Assembly: GCF_014699075.1 (NCBI RefSeq)
Contig: NZ_JACXAB010000011.1
Span: forward strand, 1-64,000
Length of the DNA stretch: 64,000 nucleotides
Reading direction: 5' to 3'
Source: Microvirga sp.
Lineage (GTDB): Bacteria > Pseudomonadota > Alphaproteobacteria > Rhizobiales > Beijerinckiaceae
The notes beneath the pieces are model-generated. The model saw only the letters and a list, made by a program, of their open reading frames with translations. It had not been told where the DNA came from and ran no database searches. This document shows positions 44,332 to 53,417 of this stretch, piece by piece; the stretch's first letter is position 1, and each line of letters opens with the position of its first letter. A program made the position numbers and the translations under genes.

Positions 44332-44955
44332 ATGAACCCCGCCCCTCCCCTGCGGACAATCTCCGACATCGAACGGCTTCTCGAAGCGCATGCAGCCTCG
44401 CATGCGCTTCTTTTGAATGTGGAGCGCCTCGGACTTCCCGATGCCTGGATCGGCGCGGGCTTCATCCGCAACAGCGTCTGGGACGTGCTGCATGGGCAAT
44501 CTATCGACGTGACGCGGCTCGCCGATGTGGATGTGCTCCTTTTCGATCCCGGTGAAACCGGCAAGGAGCGGGAAGCCGAAATCGAACGCCGGCATCGTGC
44601 CCTGGCGCCCGGCATCCCCTGGTCCGTGAAGAACCAGGCGCGCATACACCTGCGCAATGGCGATGCGCCTTACCTCAACACGCTCGACGCCGTCGCCCAT
44701 TGGGCAGAGACCGCAACGGCCATCGCGGCCCGATCAACCAGAGGCAAGGTGGAGGTGGTGGCGCCCTATGGGGTCGACGATCTCCTGAACCTGATCGTGC
44801 GCCCGACCCCGGTCTTCGGGCACAAGATCGACGTCTATCGCGAGCGGGTCATGGAAAAGGGCTGGCCGGCCCGCTGGCCGAAGCTGACGATGCTGATGTC
44901 GTGGGAAGAGGCCTATCCTGCGCCTCACAGCTCCTTCGACAGGATCGACACATAG
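44332..44955 (+). CDS. Nucleotidyltransferase family protein (PF06042/DUF925)
   Basis: 207 aa. WIGAGFIRNSVWDVLHGQS, DVDVLLFDPGE (metal-binding Asp pair) and SVKNQARIHLRNGDAPY are the family motifs. Members are predicted nucleotidyltransferases with unknown targets. ATG at 44332, about 22 bp after the TPR lipoprotein. Its 3' end overlaps the convergent GNAT gene by 31 bp. Confidence 0.85.
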   Translation: MNPAPPLRTISDIERLLEAHAASHALLLNVERLGLPDAWIGAGFIRNSVWDVLHGQSIDVTRLADVDVLLFDPGETGKEREAEIERRHRALAPGIPWSVKNQARIHLRNGDAPYLNTLDAVAHWAETATAIAARSTRGKVEVVAPYGVDDLLNLIVRPTPVFGHKIDVYRERVMEKGWPARWPKLTMLMSWEEAYPAPHSSFDRIDT

Positions 44956-45404
44956 GGCTCGAAGCCGAAGGCGCGGTAGGTGCGCTCGGCCCGCTCGTTG
45001 GCCACGAGGGCGCCGATGACGAGGCGCTTGTGGCCGGCCTCTTTCGTGAGGCGCTCGGCCTCGTTCAGCAGCATCTGGCCGATGCCGCGTGCGCGCCAGT
45101 CATTATGCACGATCAGGTCGGTGACCGTGCCGTGGTTGCGCACATCGTCGATCACGTAAGCCGCATCCTGATCGAGAGAGAAGCCCATGGCGGCCACAAC
45201 AATTCCCTCCGCCTCCGCCAGGACGATGCGGCCGTTGCGGCGGGACAGGCGCTGCATCAGCTCATCGTAATATTCCTCGGCCGCCCGATAGTCGCGCCGG
45301 CGGTCGCCCACGAGATCCGCCTCGAAGACATTGAGCTGGTGGATCAACTCGACGACGGTGCTCCGGTCGGCAGGTAGTGCGGTGCGAAGGGTGATGGAAG
45401 GCAT
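44925..45404 (-). CDS. GNAT family N-acetyltransferase
   Basis: 159 aa. The acetyl-CoA loop is VTDLIVHNDWRARGIGQMLL, and the C-terminal end GFEPYVSILSKEL is complete, in contrast with the damaged GNAT at 19.1-20.0 kb. Substrate unknown. The ATG at 45404 is preferred; it has no clear Shine-Dalgarno. Confidence 0.8.
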   Translation of the reverse strand: MPSITLRTALPADRSTVVELIHQLNVFEADLVGDRRRDYRAAEEYYDELMQRLSRRNGRIVLAEAEGIVVAAMGFSLDQDAAYVIDDVRNHGTVTDLIVHNDWRARGIGQMLLNEAERLTKEAGHKRLVIGALVANERAERTYRAFGFEPYVSILSKEL

Positions 45405-45472
45405 GGAGGGATCCGGCTGGCGCAACAGAAAAGGCGTTAAAACAGATTTCGCGTTTTCCGTCACCGTTCCAC

Positions 45473-45612
45473 TGTCATTCCGGGGCGCCGCAGGCGAGCC
45501 CGGAATCCATAAACGCTAACGATACAGAAAGAGACGCAACGCTGAGTGCCTCCTCTTGAGCCGTCGTGTTTATGGATCCCGGGCTCTCGCTAACGCTCGC
45601 CCCGGAATGACA
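45473..45612. repeat. Intergenic inverted repeat (TGTCATTCCGGGG/CCCCGGAATGACA)
   Basis: Outer arms TGTCATTCCGGGG (45473-45485) and CCCCGGAATGACA (45600-45612) are perfect. Inner arms GAGCCCGGAATCCATAAAC and GTTTATGGATCCCGGGCTC pair almost fully, so the whole 140 bp folds as one long hairpin with a roughly 50-nt head. Confidence 0.85.
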
Positions 45613-45621
45613 GCGACACAG

Positions 45622-45649
45622 CAAAATGCCCGGCACGAAGGCCGGGCAT
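45622..45649 (-). terminator. Intrinsic terminator of the pnt genes
   Basis: ATGCCCGGC / GCCGGGCAT stem with a 6-nt loop; on the minus strand it is followed by TTTTGC. It lies about 24 nt beyond the pntB stop. Confidence 0.8.
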
Positions 45650-45672
45650 GAAGGACTTACCTGATCGTTGAA

Positions 45673-47070
45673 TCAGAGGTTCTTCAGGATCTCGTCGACC
45701 ACCTTCTTGGCATCGCCGAAGAGCATCATGGTGTTGTCGCGGAAGAAGAGCTCGTTCTCCACGCCCGCATAGCCGGAGCCCATGCCGCGCTTGATGAAGA
45801 GCACGGTCTTGGCCCGCTCCACGTCGAGGATCGGCATGCCGAAGATCGGCGAAGCCGGGTCGGTCTTGGCGGCCGGATTGGTCACGTCGTTGGCGCCGAT
45901 CACGAAGGCGACATCCGCCTGGGCGAACTCGCCGTTGATGTCCTCGAGCTCGAACACCTCGTCATAAGGAACGTTCGCTTCGGCCAGCAGCACGTTCATG
46001 TGGCCGGGCATGCGTCCTGCCACCGGATGGATGGCGTACTTCACCTCGACGCCTTCGCTTTTAAGCTCGTCGGCCATTTCGCGAAGCGCATGCTGTGCCT
46101 GGGCCACCGCCATGCCGTAGCCCGGCACGATGATCACCTTGGAGGCGTTTTTCATGATGAAGGCGGCATCATCCGCCGAGCCCTGCTTCACGGGTCGGGT
46201 CTCGACCGCACCGGCGGCAGCGCCTGCGGTCTCGCCGCCGAAGCCGCCGAGGATCACGGAGATGAAGGAGCGGTTCATGCCCTTGCACATGATGTAGGAC
46301 AAGATCGCGCCCGAGGAGCCGACCAGCGCGCCGGTGATGATCAGCGCGAGGTTGCCCAGGGTGAAGCCGATGCCGGCCGCTGCCCAGCCCGAATAGGAGT
46401 TGAGCATCGACACCACGACGGGCATGTCCGCGCCACCGATGGGGATGATGAGCGTCACGCCGAGCACGAAGGAGACCAGCACGATCAGCCAGAAGGCAGC
46501 GTGGCTCTCAGTGCGGATGAAGGCGACGAGCAGCACCAGCAGCAGGAGGCCGAGGCCGATATTGATGAGGTGCCGGCTCGGCAGCATGATCGGCTTGCCG
46601 GACATGCGCCCGTCAAGCTTCAGAAACGCGATGACGGAGCCGGTGAAGGTGATGGCCCCGATGGCCACGCCGAGCGCCATCTCGAACAGGGAGCCGCCGT
46701 GGATGGTTCCCTTTGCGCCGATGCCGAAGGCCTGCGGCGCATAGAGCGCGCCCGCCGCCACCAGCACGGCCGCGAGGCCCACCAGGGAGTGGAAGGCGGC
46801 AACCAGCTGGGGCATGGCCGTCATGGGCACGCGCCGGGCGGTGACCGCGCCGATGCCGCCGCCGATGGCAAGCCCTAAGATCACCAGCGCCCAGCCGCCG
46901 AAGCCGTTGGGCGGCGACACGAACAGGGTGGTGAGGATGGCGATCCCCATGCCCACCATGCCGTAGAGATTGCCCTGCCGGGAGGTGGTGGGGTGCGACA
47001 GGCCCCGCAGGGCCAGGATGAACAGGACGCCCGAGACGAGGTAAAGGATCGAGGCTAGATTGGCCGACAT
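45673..47070 (-). CDS. pntB: NAD(P) transhydrogenase subunit beta
   Basis: 465 aa. Couples proton flow to hydride transfer from NADH to NADP+. N-terminal half has about nine membrane helices with PVVVSMLNSYSGWAAAGIGF. The C-terminal domain III binds NADP(H): VIIVPGYGMAVAQAQHALRE and VIGANDVTNPAAKTDPAS. It follows pntAB by 4 bp. Confidence 0.96.
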   Translation of the reverse strand: MSANLASILYLVSGVLFILALRGLSHPTTSRQGNLYGMVGMGIAILTTLFVSPPNGFGGWALVILGLAIGGGIGAVTARRVPMTAMPQLVAAFHSLVGLAAVLVAAGALYAPQAFGIGAKGTIHGGSLFEMALGVAIGAITFTGSVIAFLKLDGRMSGKPIMLPSRHLINIGLGLLLLVLLVAFIRTESHAAFWLIVLVSFVLGVTLIIPIGGADMPVVVSMLNSYSGWAAAGIGFTLGNLALIITGALVGSSGAILSYIMCKGMNRSFISVILGGFGGETAGAAAGAVETRPVKQGSADDAAFIMKNASKVIIVPGYGMAVAQAQHALREMADELKSEGVEVKYAIHPVAGRMPGHMNVLLAEANVPYDEVFELEDINGEFAQADVAFVIGANDVTNPAAKTDPASPIFGMPILDVERAKTVLFIKRGMGSGYAGVENELFFRDNTMMLFGDAKKVVDEILKNL

Positions 47071-47074
47071 CGCC

Positions 47075-47521
47075 TCATCCCTTCTTGCGGTACATGGCGA
47101 GCATGCGCTGGGTCACCAGGAAGCCGCCGAAGATGTTGATGCTTGCCAGGATCAGGCCGATGAAGCCGAGCGCCCGGGCCCAGATGGGACCTTCGCCGAG
47201 GGCCGGCGCCACATCGACGCCCACCGCCAGGACGGCGCCCACCACGATCACGGACGAGATGGCGTTGGTGACCGACATGAGCGGGGTATGCAGCGCCGGG
47301 GTCACCTGCCAGACCACGTAATAGCCGACGAAGATCGCCAGCACGAAGATGGCCAGACGAAACACCGTGGGGTCCACCGCCCCGTTGGTCACGGCAGCGG
47401 CGGCGTGTCCGGCCGTGTCGGCCAGCTGGTCGGCAATGGACTGGGCCGACTCGGCGGCACGGCGGGCGGCATCCGCCGCCGCTCGGGCCTGCTCGACAGC
47501 CTGTTCGGGCGTGAGTGCCAT
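47075..47521 (-). CDS. pntAB: NAD(P) transhydrogenase subunit alpha 2 (membrane part)
   Basis: 148 aa. In this lineage the alpha subunit is split, and this gene codes for the membrane part: an Ala-rich N-terminal helix followed by four membrane helices, with the block [20 protein letters not shown] and [17 protein letters not shown]. The ATG at 47521 is chosen over upstream frame. It lies 20 bp after pntAA. Confidence 0.94.
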   Translation of the reverse strand: MALTPEQAVEQARAAADAARRAAESAQSIADQLADTAGHAAAAVTNGAVDPTVFRLAIFVLAIFVGYYVVWQVTPALHTPLMSVTNAISSVIVVGAVLAVGVDVAPALGEGPIWARALGFIGLILASINIFGGFLVTQRMLAMYRKKG

Positions 47522-47541
47522 GATGTCCTCCCCTGGACGGT

Positions 47542-48678
47542 TTATGCGGTCGGCTGGAAAGCGGTGTGAACGATGGCGCCGTCGCGGGTCAGGCAGGTGG
47601 CCTTGACCAGCTCGTCGTCCCATTTCACGGCCAGTTCCTTGGTGTCCTTGTTCACCAGCGTCTCGACGAAGGCGTAGAGGTTCTTCGCGTAGAGGCTGGA
47701 GGCCGTGGCGGCGAGGCGGCCTGGCACGTTGAGGTGGCCCACGATCTTCACGCCGTTATGGTCCACCACCTGCCCGGCCTGCGCCAGCTCGACATTGCCG
47801 CCGCGCTCCACCGCCAGGTCGACGATCACCGAGCCCGGCTTCATGGATTCGACCATGGCGCGGGTGATGAGCTTCGGGGCCGGGCGGCCGGGAATCAGGG
47901 CCGTGGTGATGACGATGTCCTGCTTGGCGATGTGGGCTGTCACCAGTTCGGCCTGCTTGGCCCGGTACTCCGCCGACATCTCCTTGGCGTAGCCGCCCGC
48001 CGTCTCGGCCTGCTTGAACTCCTCGTCCTCCACGGCGATGAACTTGGCGCCCAGGCTCTCCACCTGCTCCTTGGCGGCGGGGCGCACGTCCGTGGCGGTG
48101 ACCACCGCGCCGAGGCGGCGGGCCGTGGCGACGGCCTGGAGGCCGGCGACGCCCGCGCCCATGACGAAGATGCGGGCGGCCGGCACGGTGCCGGCTGCGG
48201 TCATCATCATCGGGATGGCGCGGCCGTATTCGGCAACGGCGTCGATGACGGCGCGATAGCCGGCGAGGTTGGCCTGGGAGGACAGCACGTCCATCACCTG
48301 GGCGCGGGTTATGCGGGGCATCAGCTCCATGGAAAAGGCCGAGACCCCCGCGTCGGCCAGGCTTTTAAGAGCCGCGTCCTGGCCGTAGGGATCCATGATG
48401 GCGATGACGAGGGCGCCGGGCTTGGCGCCGGTCAGCTCGCCCTCGGCGGGGCGGCGGACCTTCAGGACGACGTCGGCATCCTTGAGGGCATCGGCGGCAC
48501 TGGCCGCCACCGAGGCGCCAGCGGCCTCGAACCCGGCATCGGGGATGCCGGCCTTGGCGCCGGCGCCGGCCTGGACGACCACGTCTGCGCCGAGCGTCTT
48601 GTATTTCTTGACCGTCTCGGGGGTGGCGGAAACACGGGTCTCCGCTCCATCGGTTTCGGAGAGAACGGCGATCCGCAT
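47542..48678 (-). CDS. pntAA: Re/Si-specific NAD(P)(+) transhydrogenase subunit alpha 1
   Basis: 378 aa soluble NAD(H)-binding domain [18 protein letters not shown] at the start and the Rossmann motif [21 protein letters not shown] are diagnostic, as is the mobile-loop region with [20 protein letters not shown]. First gene of the pntAA-pntAB-pntB operon, preceded by the CoxIV-like gene on the same strand. Confidence 0.95.
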   Translation of the reverse strand: MRIAVLSETDGAETRVSATPETVKKYKTLGADVVVQAGAGAKAGIPDAGFEAAGASVAASAADALKDADVVLKVRRPAEGELTGAKPGALVIAIMDPYGQDAALKSLADAGVSAFSMELMPRITRAQVMDVLSSQANLAGYRAVIDAVAEYGRAIPMMMTAAGTVPAARIFVMGAGVAGLQAVATARRLGAVVTATDVRPAAKEQVESLGAKFIAVEDEEFKQAETAGGYAKEMSAEYRAKQAELVTAHIAKQDIVITTALIPGRPAPKLITRAMVESMKPGSVIVDLAVERGGNVELAQAGQVVDHNGVKIVGHLNVPGRLAATASSLYAKNLYAFVETLVNKDTKELAVKWDDELVKATCLTRDGAIVHTAFQPTA

Positions 48679-48751
48679 TTTAGCCCCCCTGCGATCTGGT
48701 CAATGGCTTGAGATCAAGCTCTTGTCTCGTGTCAGTGGAAACTCCCGCGGC

Positions 48752-49045
48752 TCAGTAGAGGACGAGCGCCAGGAGGAGAAGAACGCCGACGGCGGCCGGT
48801 GCCCGCACCCCAACAGACGGGGCCATGGCCCCGAGACCGCCAGCGGCCAGGGAGAGGACGACGCCGAAGATAGCGGTCAGCCAGGCGTGCTTGATGCCGC
48901 CAACGGCCAGGGCCAGCATGAAGCAGATCACGACGGCGGTGCTGATTTCAGCGAACTGAATGAATCCGTTGTAGGTCGCCTCATGAGTGCGGCCGTCCAT
49001 ATCCGGACTATAGCCCCCATGCGGCGCATGTTTTGTATCGGCCAT
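48752..49045 (-). CDS. aa3-type cytochrome c oxidase subunit IV
   Basis: 97 aa. The N-terminal part up to YNGFIQFAEISTAVVICFM is the family signature, and the small CoxIV domain has one or two membrane helices. Here the C-terminal half adds further hydrophobic stretches (LTAIFGVVLSLAAGGLGAMA and VGVLLLLALVLY). Found upstream of pnt genes in many Hyphomicrobiales. About 70 bp before pntAA, possibly co-transcribed. Confidence 0.85.
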   Translation of the reverse strand: MADTKHAPHGGYSPDMDGRTHEATYNGFIQFAEISTAVVICFMLALAVGGIKHAWLTAIFGVVLSLAAGGLGAMAPSVGVRAPAAVGVLLLLALVLY

Positions 49046-49158
49046 GATTCAAAGCCCCGTTTGAGCATCACGTGTTAATTGCTGCGTTTACCGCATGCGG
49101 TGAGGAGCCGCAATCTTTCGAATGGCTCCCGGCGGAACTTTATCAATGTTTCGTGGAA

Positions 49159-50376
49159 TTATTGGATCCCCAGGAAGTCGCGCCATTGGGGCAGGCACAC
49201 GGTTTCGTAATCGTATTTCGCGACGGCGATTCGGCGGGCCTCGGCGGCTATGGCGGCGGACTTCTCCTTCTCGGCCAGGGTCTCGCGCACCCGCTCGGCC
49301 AGGGCCTTCTCGTCGAAGAAGGGAAAGAGACGGCCGTTGACCCCGTCCTGGACGATCTCGCGCACCGGCTCCGTGTCGGAGGCCACGATCCGGCATTCGA
49401 GCGCCATGGATTCGATGGACGACCAGGACAGCACGAAGGGATAGGTCATGTACACATGGGCCGAGGAGACCTGCAGCACCTTCACGAACTGGTCGTAGGG
49501 CAGGTTTCCGACGAAATGAACTCGGGACCAGTCCACCGGACGCTCGATCCTGGCCTTGAACACGTCGAACCAGGACTGCCCGCCGGGCGCGGAGCCGGAA
49601 TAGCTGGTGCCCTTGCCACCGATGATCACCACCCGGAGCTCGGGGTCGATGTCGAGGAGGTAGGGCAGGCTCTTGAAGACCACATGGGCGCCCCGCATCG
49701 GCTCGATGTTGCGGGTGACATAGGTCACGACGGGCTTGTTGCGGGTGAGCGGCGGCCCGTCCTGGCCGAGCCTGATGCGGACATTGCGGTCGGGGACGAG
49801 CCGCTTGGTGTCGATCCCGTCATGAATGATGGCGAGCCGGTCGCGCAGGTAGTCCGGAAAGGTGTCGCGCTGGTAGCGGGTCGGGGCCACCGCGAGATCG
49901 GCGGCATCCAGGGCGCCGAGCTGCATGGAATTCTTGAGGCGCAGGCGCCAGATCACCTCCTCGTTGGTGACCGGGAACTCGGGATCGAAGTCGAGATCCT
50001 GCCCCTTGGCGTGATAGTAATACTCGAAATAGGCGACATGCTTGGCCTTCGGCCAGATGTCTTTCAGGAACAGGTTTTCGCCCCAGCCCGTGTTGACCAC
50101 CACCACGTCCGGCTCGAAGCCTTGGCTCGCGAGCGCCTTGGCTCGGTGAGCAACGCCATAGGCCCGGCGCAGGCGCGGGATCACGGGGGAATAGCGGTTC
50201 TGGTAAGGCGCATCCTCCGGCCCCGGCACGGCCTCGTAGGAGAAGTACTTCACGCCGGGAATGGAGCATTGCCTGACCATGCCCAAGCCTACGACCTCAT
50301 GCCCCTCGGCGGCGAAGGACCCGGCCAGGCGCAGGAACTGCCCCGGAAAGTTCTGGTGAACGAAAGCGATCTTCAT
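49159..50376 (-). CDS. Glycosyltransferase family 4 protein
   Basis: 405 aa cytoplasmic or membrane-associated GT-B enzyme. The start MKIAFVHQNFPGQFLRLA is typical of a group of rhizobial and cyanobacterial GT4 proteins. The donor-binding C-terminal half has WSSIESMALECRIVASDTEP and VREIVQDGVNGRLFPF, with the catalytic Glu region. ATG at 50376 with GAGGGGG upstream. The leader contains a perfect palindrome. Sugar and acceptor unknown. Confidence 0.85.
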   Translation of the reverse strand: MKIAFVHQNFPGQFLRLAGSFAAEGHEVVGLGMVRQCSIPGVKYFSYEAVPGPEDAPYQNRYSPVIPRLRRAYGVAHRAKALASQGFEPDVVVVNTGWGENLFLKDIWPKAKHVAYFEYYYHAKGQDLDFDPEFPVTNEEVIWRLRLKNSMQLGALDAADLAVAPTRYQRDTFPDYLRDRLAIIHDGIDTKRLVPDRNVRIRLGQDGPPLTRNKPVVTYVTRNIEPMRGAHVVFKSLPYLLDIDPELRVVIIGGKGTSYSGSAPGGQSWFDVFKARIERPVDWSRVHFVGNLPYDQFVKVLQVSSAHVYMTYPFVLSWSSIESMALECRIVASDTEPVREIVQDGVNGRLFPFFDEKALAERVRETLAEKEKSAAIAAEARRIAVAKYDYETVCLPQWRDFLGIQ

Positions 50377-50389
50377 CGGCTGCCCCCTC

Positions 50390-50425
50390 AAGCCTCTTGC
50401 GAGCCCTGAGGCTCGCAAGAGGCTT
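50390..50425. promoter_or_regulatory. Perfect 16-bp palindrome in the glycosyltransferase leader
   Basis: AAGCCTCTTGCGAGCC (50390-50405) and GGCTCGCAAGAGGCTT (50410-50425) with a CTGA loop. On the minus strand it ends right against the Shine-Dalgarno GAGGGGG of the gene starting at 50376. Could be a hairpin controlling translation, an attenuator, or a protein-binding operator. Confidence 0.7.
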
Positions 50426-50537
50426 CGAGTGTTCTTGTCTGGTCGCATTTTCCACGGCGAACCGGAGTCCACTCTGCCTGAAAATGCTCTTCCCTACCGT
50501 CATGCCCTAAGGCCTAGCGGCAAAAGATGCAACCTCA

Positions 50538-51905
50538 TTACACAGGATTTGGTAAACCGGAAGCTGCCAGAACCTCCCCCTGCCGCTGCTCCAGCTTTTC
50601 CAGGGAGAAGCGCTCGATCTCGTTCTCGAACAGGTGGTGGTAGTTCAGCTCGGCCTTCAGGTGCAGGAAGACGGCGCCCAGGCCCACCGCAGCCCGATCC
50701 ATGAAGACGAACTCGCGCGGGACCGTCACCGGCCCCTTCTCCTTGAGAGCCTTGTGCACCTCGAAGGCCTGACGGCGGCCGTACTCGCCGGGCTTGACCC
50801 CATCGGCCACCGTGCGGATCCGGTCGTCGAGGAGCGGGGCGTAGATGAAGCGGGCCCAGATGTTGAGAATGTCGATCAGCTCGTTCGACAGGCTCTTGAA
50901 GCCCCAGGTCTCGTAGGCATGGACGATGCGGGCGCGGTCGTCGGTCAGGAGTCCCCGGTAGAGATCGACCACGCCGCCCACGAAGCGCGGGTGGAAGATG
51001 CGGACGCAACCGTAATCCAGGAGGTTGATACCCCGTGCCTCCCCGTCCTCGGAGAAGACCGTGTAGTTGCCGAGATGCGGATCGCCGTGGATCACAGCCG
51101 CGTGGCTGAAGGGGTGCCACCAGGCCTTGAACATGGCCACCGCCAGCCGGTTGCGGATTTCGACCGGCGCCTCGGTGAAGCCCAAGATCTTCTCGCCCTC
51201 GAGCCATTGAAGCGAGAGCAGACGCTTGGTGGAAAGCTCCGGATGCACCCGCGGAACCCGGACCTCCTCCACGTCGGACAGGGCCTGGGCATAGAGCGCC
51301 GCGTGCTTGGCCTCGCGCTCGTAGTCGAGCTCCTCGCGCACCCGTTCGCCGATCTCCTTGGCGATCTCCCGCGTGTCGATGGCCGGGTCCATGCGGCGAT
51401 GGACGGCGAAGACCCATTCGAGCTGGCTCAGATCCGCCTCCACGGCGGATTGCATGTCCGGATACTGGAGCTTGCAGGCGAGCGCCTCGCCATCCTTCGT
51501 GGTGGCCCGATGCACCTGGCCCAGGGAGGCGGCGGCCGAGGGGTTGAGGTCGAAGGAGCCGAACCGACTCTGCCATTGCGGGCCCAGCTCCGCCTGCATG
51601 CGCCTTTTCACGAAGGCAGCGCCCATGGGCGGCGCCTCACTCTGGAGCTTCTGCAGCTCGGCGGCATATTCCGGCGGTATGAGGTCGGGGATGGTAGCGA
51701 GCAGCTGCGCCACCTTCATGATCGGCCCTTTCAGGCCGCCAAGGGCCTGCGCCAGCACCGCCGCGTTCGAGGCATCGCGATCATCGCCCCCGAACAGGCG
51801 CGACCCCGCCATGCGGGCCGCCACCCCGCCCATATTCGCCCCGACCCGGGCATAACGGGCAGCGCGCGCGGAGAAGCGGTTAGCTTCGCGGTCGGACTCG
51901 GCCAT
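50538..51905 (-). CDS. ABC1/UbiB/COQ8 family atypical kinase
   Basis: 455 aa. Family motifs: GPIMKVAQLLATIPDLIPP (the KxGQ motif is KVAQ here), SAAASLGQVHRA (Ala-rich loop), ACKLQYPDMQ (ATP-binding Lys), VIHGDPHLGNYTV and INLLDYGCVR. COQ8/UbiB proteins are ATPases that support quinone biosynthesis. No C-terminal membrane helices are obvious, so it resembles the soluble ABC1 group rather than UbiB itself. Confidence 0.88.
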   Translation of the reverse strand: MAESDREANRFSARAARYARVGANMGGVAARMAGSRLFGGDDRDASNAAVLAQALGGLKGPIMKVAQLLATIPDLIPPEYAAELQKLQSEAPPMGAAFVKRRMQAELGPQWQSRFGSFDLNPSAAASLGQVHRATTKDGEALACKLQYPDMQSAVEADLSQLEWVFAVHRRMDPAIDTREIAKEIGERVREELDYEREAKHAALYAQALSDVEEVRVPRVHPELSTKRLLSLQWLEGEKILGFTEAPVEIRNRLAVAMFKAWWHPFSHAAVIHGDPHLGNYTVFSEDGEARGINLLDYGCVRIFHPRFVGGVVDLYRGLLTDDRARIVHAYETWGFKSLSNELIDILNIWARFIYAPLLDDRIRTVADGVKPGEYGRRQAFEVHKALKEKGPVTVPREFVFMDRAAVGLGAVFLHLKAELNYHHLFENEIERFSLEKLEQRQGEVLAASGLPNPV

Positions 51906-51980
51906 GTCGTGAGGTCTCTTGCTCTGAACTGGAGAGCTTAAGATATGGCGTGCAGCAGCGATCGCCAGGGTCCTGCGGCT

Positions 51981-53303
51981 TCACGGCCTCTGGCTGCCGG
52001 CGGCTGCAAAGAGCGGCATGGGCTCGCTCAATCCCTTGAGGGGAAAGGCGCCCCGATCCTCCAGGTGCAGGTTGGAACCGGCCACGAGATCGCGCACCGT
52101 GCGCGACACCAGGACTTCATGGCCATCGGCAAGAGCGGCGATGCGAGACGCGATATGAACCGCGATGCCGCCGATGTCGTCATCCTTCATCTCGATCTCG
52201 CCCGTATGGACCCCGCAGCGGATCTGCAGCCCCAGGACCCGGAGTGCCTCGACGATGGCGCCTGCGCATCGTACGGCCCGCGCGGGACCGTCGAAGGTCA
52301 CAAGGAACCCGTCGCCGAGCGTCTTGATCTCCCGGCCTTTGAATTGGCCGATCTTGTCACGCACGATCCGGTCATGCTGGTCGAGGAGCGTACGCCAGCT
52401 TCGGTCTCCCATTTTCTCGGCCTTGCCGGTCGAATCGACAATGTCCGTGAACAGAACCGTCGCTAGAACACGATCGGGTTCGCTCTCTCCATGGGTGCCG
52501 GTGAGAAACTCCTCGATTTCATCGGCCACCGGGCTCGCATCATTGGCCCACAGCAGATGGTCGATGCCGGGAAACTCGACATATTTGGCACCGGGGATAT
52601 TGGCCGCGAGATAGCGGCCGCCCTCCACGTTCACCCGCGTGTCTCCCGCCCGGTGCAGGATGAGAGTCGGGATGCGGATCGACGGCAGAATGTGACGCAC
52701 GTCGATCTGGCTGTTCATGCGCATGAGCGTGATGACGGAGGACGGGCTGGCGCTCAGCCGCTCGAAGCGGGCCCACCATTGCCGGAAGCGTTCATCCGCA
52801 ACCCTCGTCGGCGCGAAGGCGGCAAGGCTCTCACCCTGCCCCCAGGATCGGTCGATCTTGTCCAGAAACGTCTCGAAGCGGTCGCGCGGCAGAACCCAGG
52901 TGTGAAAGTCCGCATAGGTGCCATAGAGGATCAGCGCCTGGGTCCGCTCCGGATAGGTCGCGGCGAAGAGCATGCTCATGGCGCCCCCTTCGGAAATGCC
53001 GAAGAGCGCCGCCTTCGTGCTTCCCACTGCGTCCATCACCGCGCGCACGTCATCCATGCGCTCTTCCAGGGTAGGCAGGTTTCCGAGACGGTCCGAGAGG
53101 CCGGTTCCCCGCTTGTCGAACAGGATCAGGCGGCTGAACGCGCTCAGCCGGGACAGAAAGCACGCCATGTTGGGCTCATCCCAGTAGAGATCCAGGTTCG
53201 AGATGAAGCCCGGCACGAAGACCAGATCGAACGGCCCCTGGCCGATGACCTGATAGGCAATCCGAAGATCGCCGCTCCTGGCATAATGCGTGTCGACCGG
53301 CAT
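51981..53303 (-). CDS. Alpha/beta hydrolase fused to class III adenylate/guanylate cyclase
   Basis: 440 aa. Residues 1-270 form an alpha/beta hydrolase with nucleophile GISEGG (Ser 104), and plausible acid and base residues in HRAGD and GIDHLLW (His near 249). Residues 275-440 form a class III cyclase with metal-binding Asp in LFTDIVDSTG (287) and KTLGDGFLVTF (331) and the Arg in VHIASRI (387). All key residues appear intact. Such fusions are known in actinobacteria and alphaproteobacteria; the hydrolase may act as a ligand sensor. No signal peptide. Confidence 0.88.
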   Translation of the reverse strand: MPVDTHYARSGDLRIAYQVIGQGPFDLVFVPGFISNLDLYWDEPNMACFLSRLSAFSRLILFDKRGTGLSDRLGNLPTLEERMDDVRAVMDAVGSTKAALFGISEGGAMSMLFAATYPERTQALILYGTYADFHTWVLPRDRFETFLDKIDRSWGQGESLAAFAPTRVADERFRQWWARFERLSASPSSVITLMRMNSQIDVRHILPSIRIPTLILHRAGDTRVNVEGGRYLAANIPGAKYVEFPGIDHLLWANDASPVADEIEEFLTGTHGESEPDRVLATVLFTDIVDSTGKAEKMGDRSWRTLLDQHDRIVRDKIGQFKGREIKTLGDGFLVTFDGPARAVRCAGAIVEALRVLGLQIRCGVHTGEIEMKDDDIGGIAVHIASRIAALADGHEVLVSRTVRDLVAGSNLHLEDRGAFPLKGLSEPMPLFAAAGSQRP

Positions 53304-53417
53304 GGCCCGGCTCCCGAACTGGCATCCCCACGAAAAGAGCGGAAGCCGGTGGCGTTCAGGCGAGAAAGTCCACCCTCATAGTGCCAACACTAGGGCGATC
53401 GGCCAAGCACGACAGCC

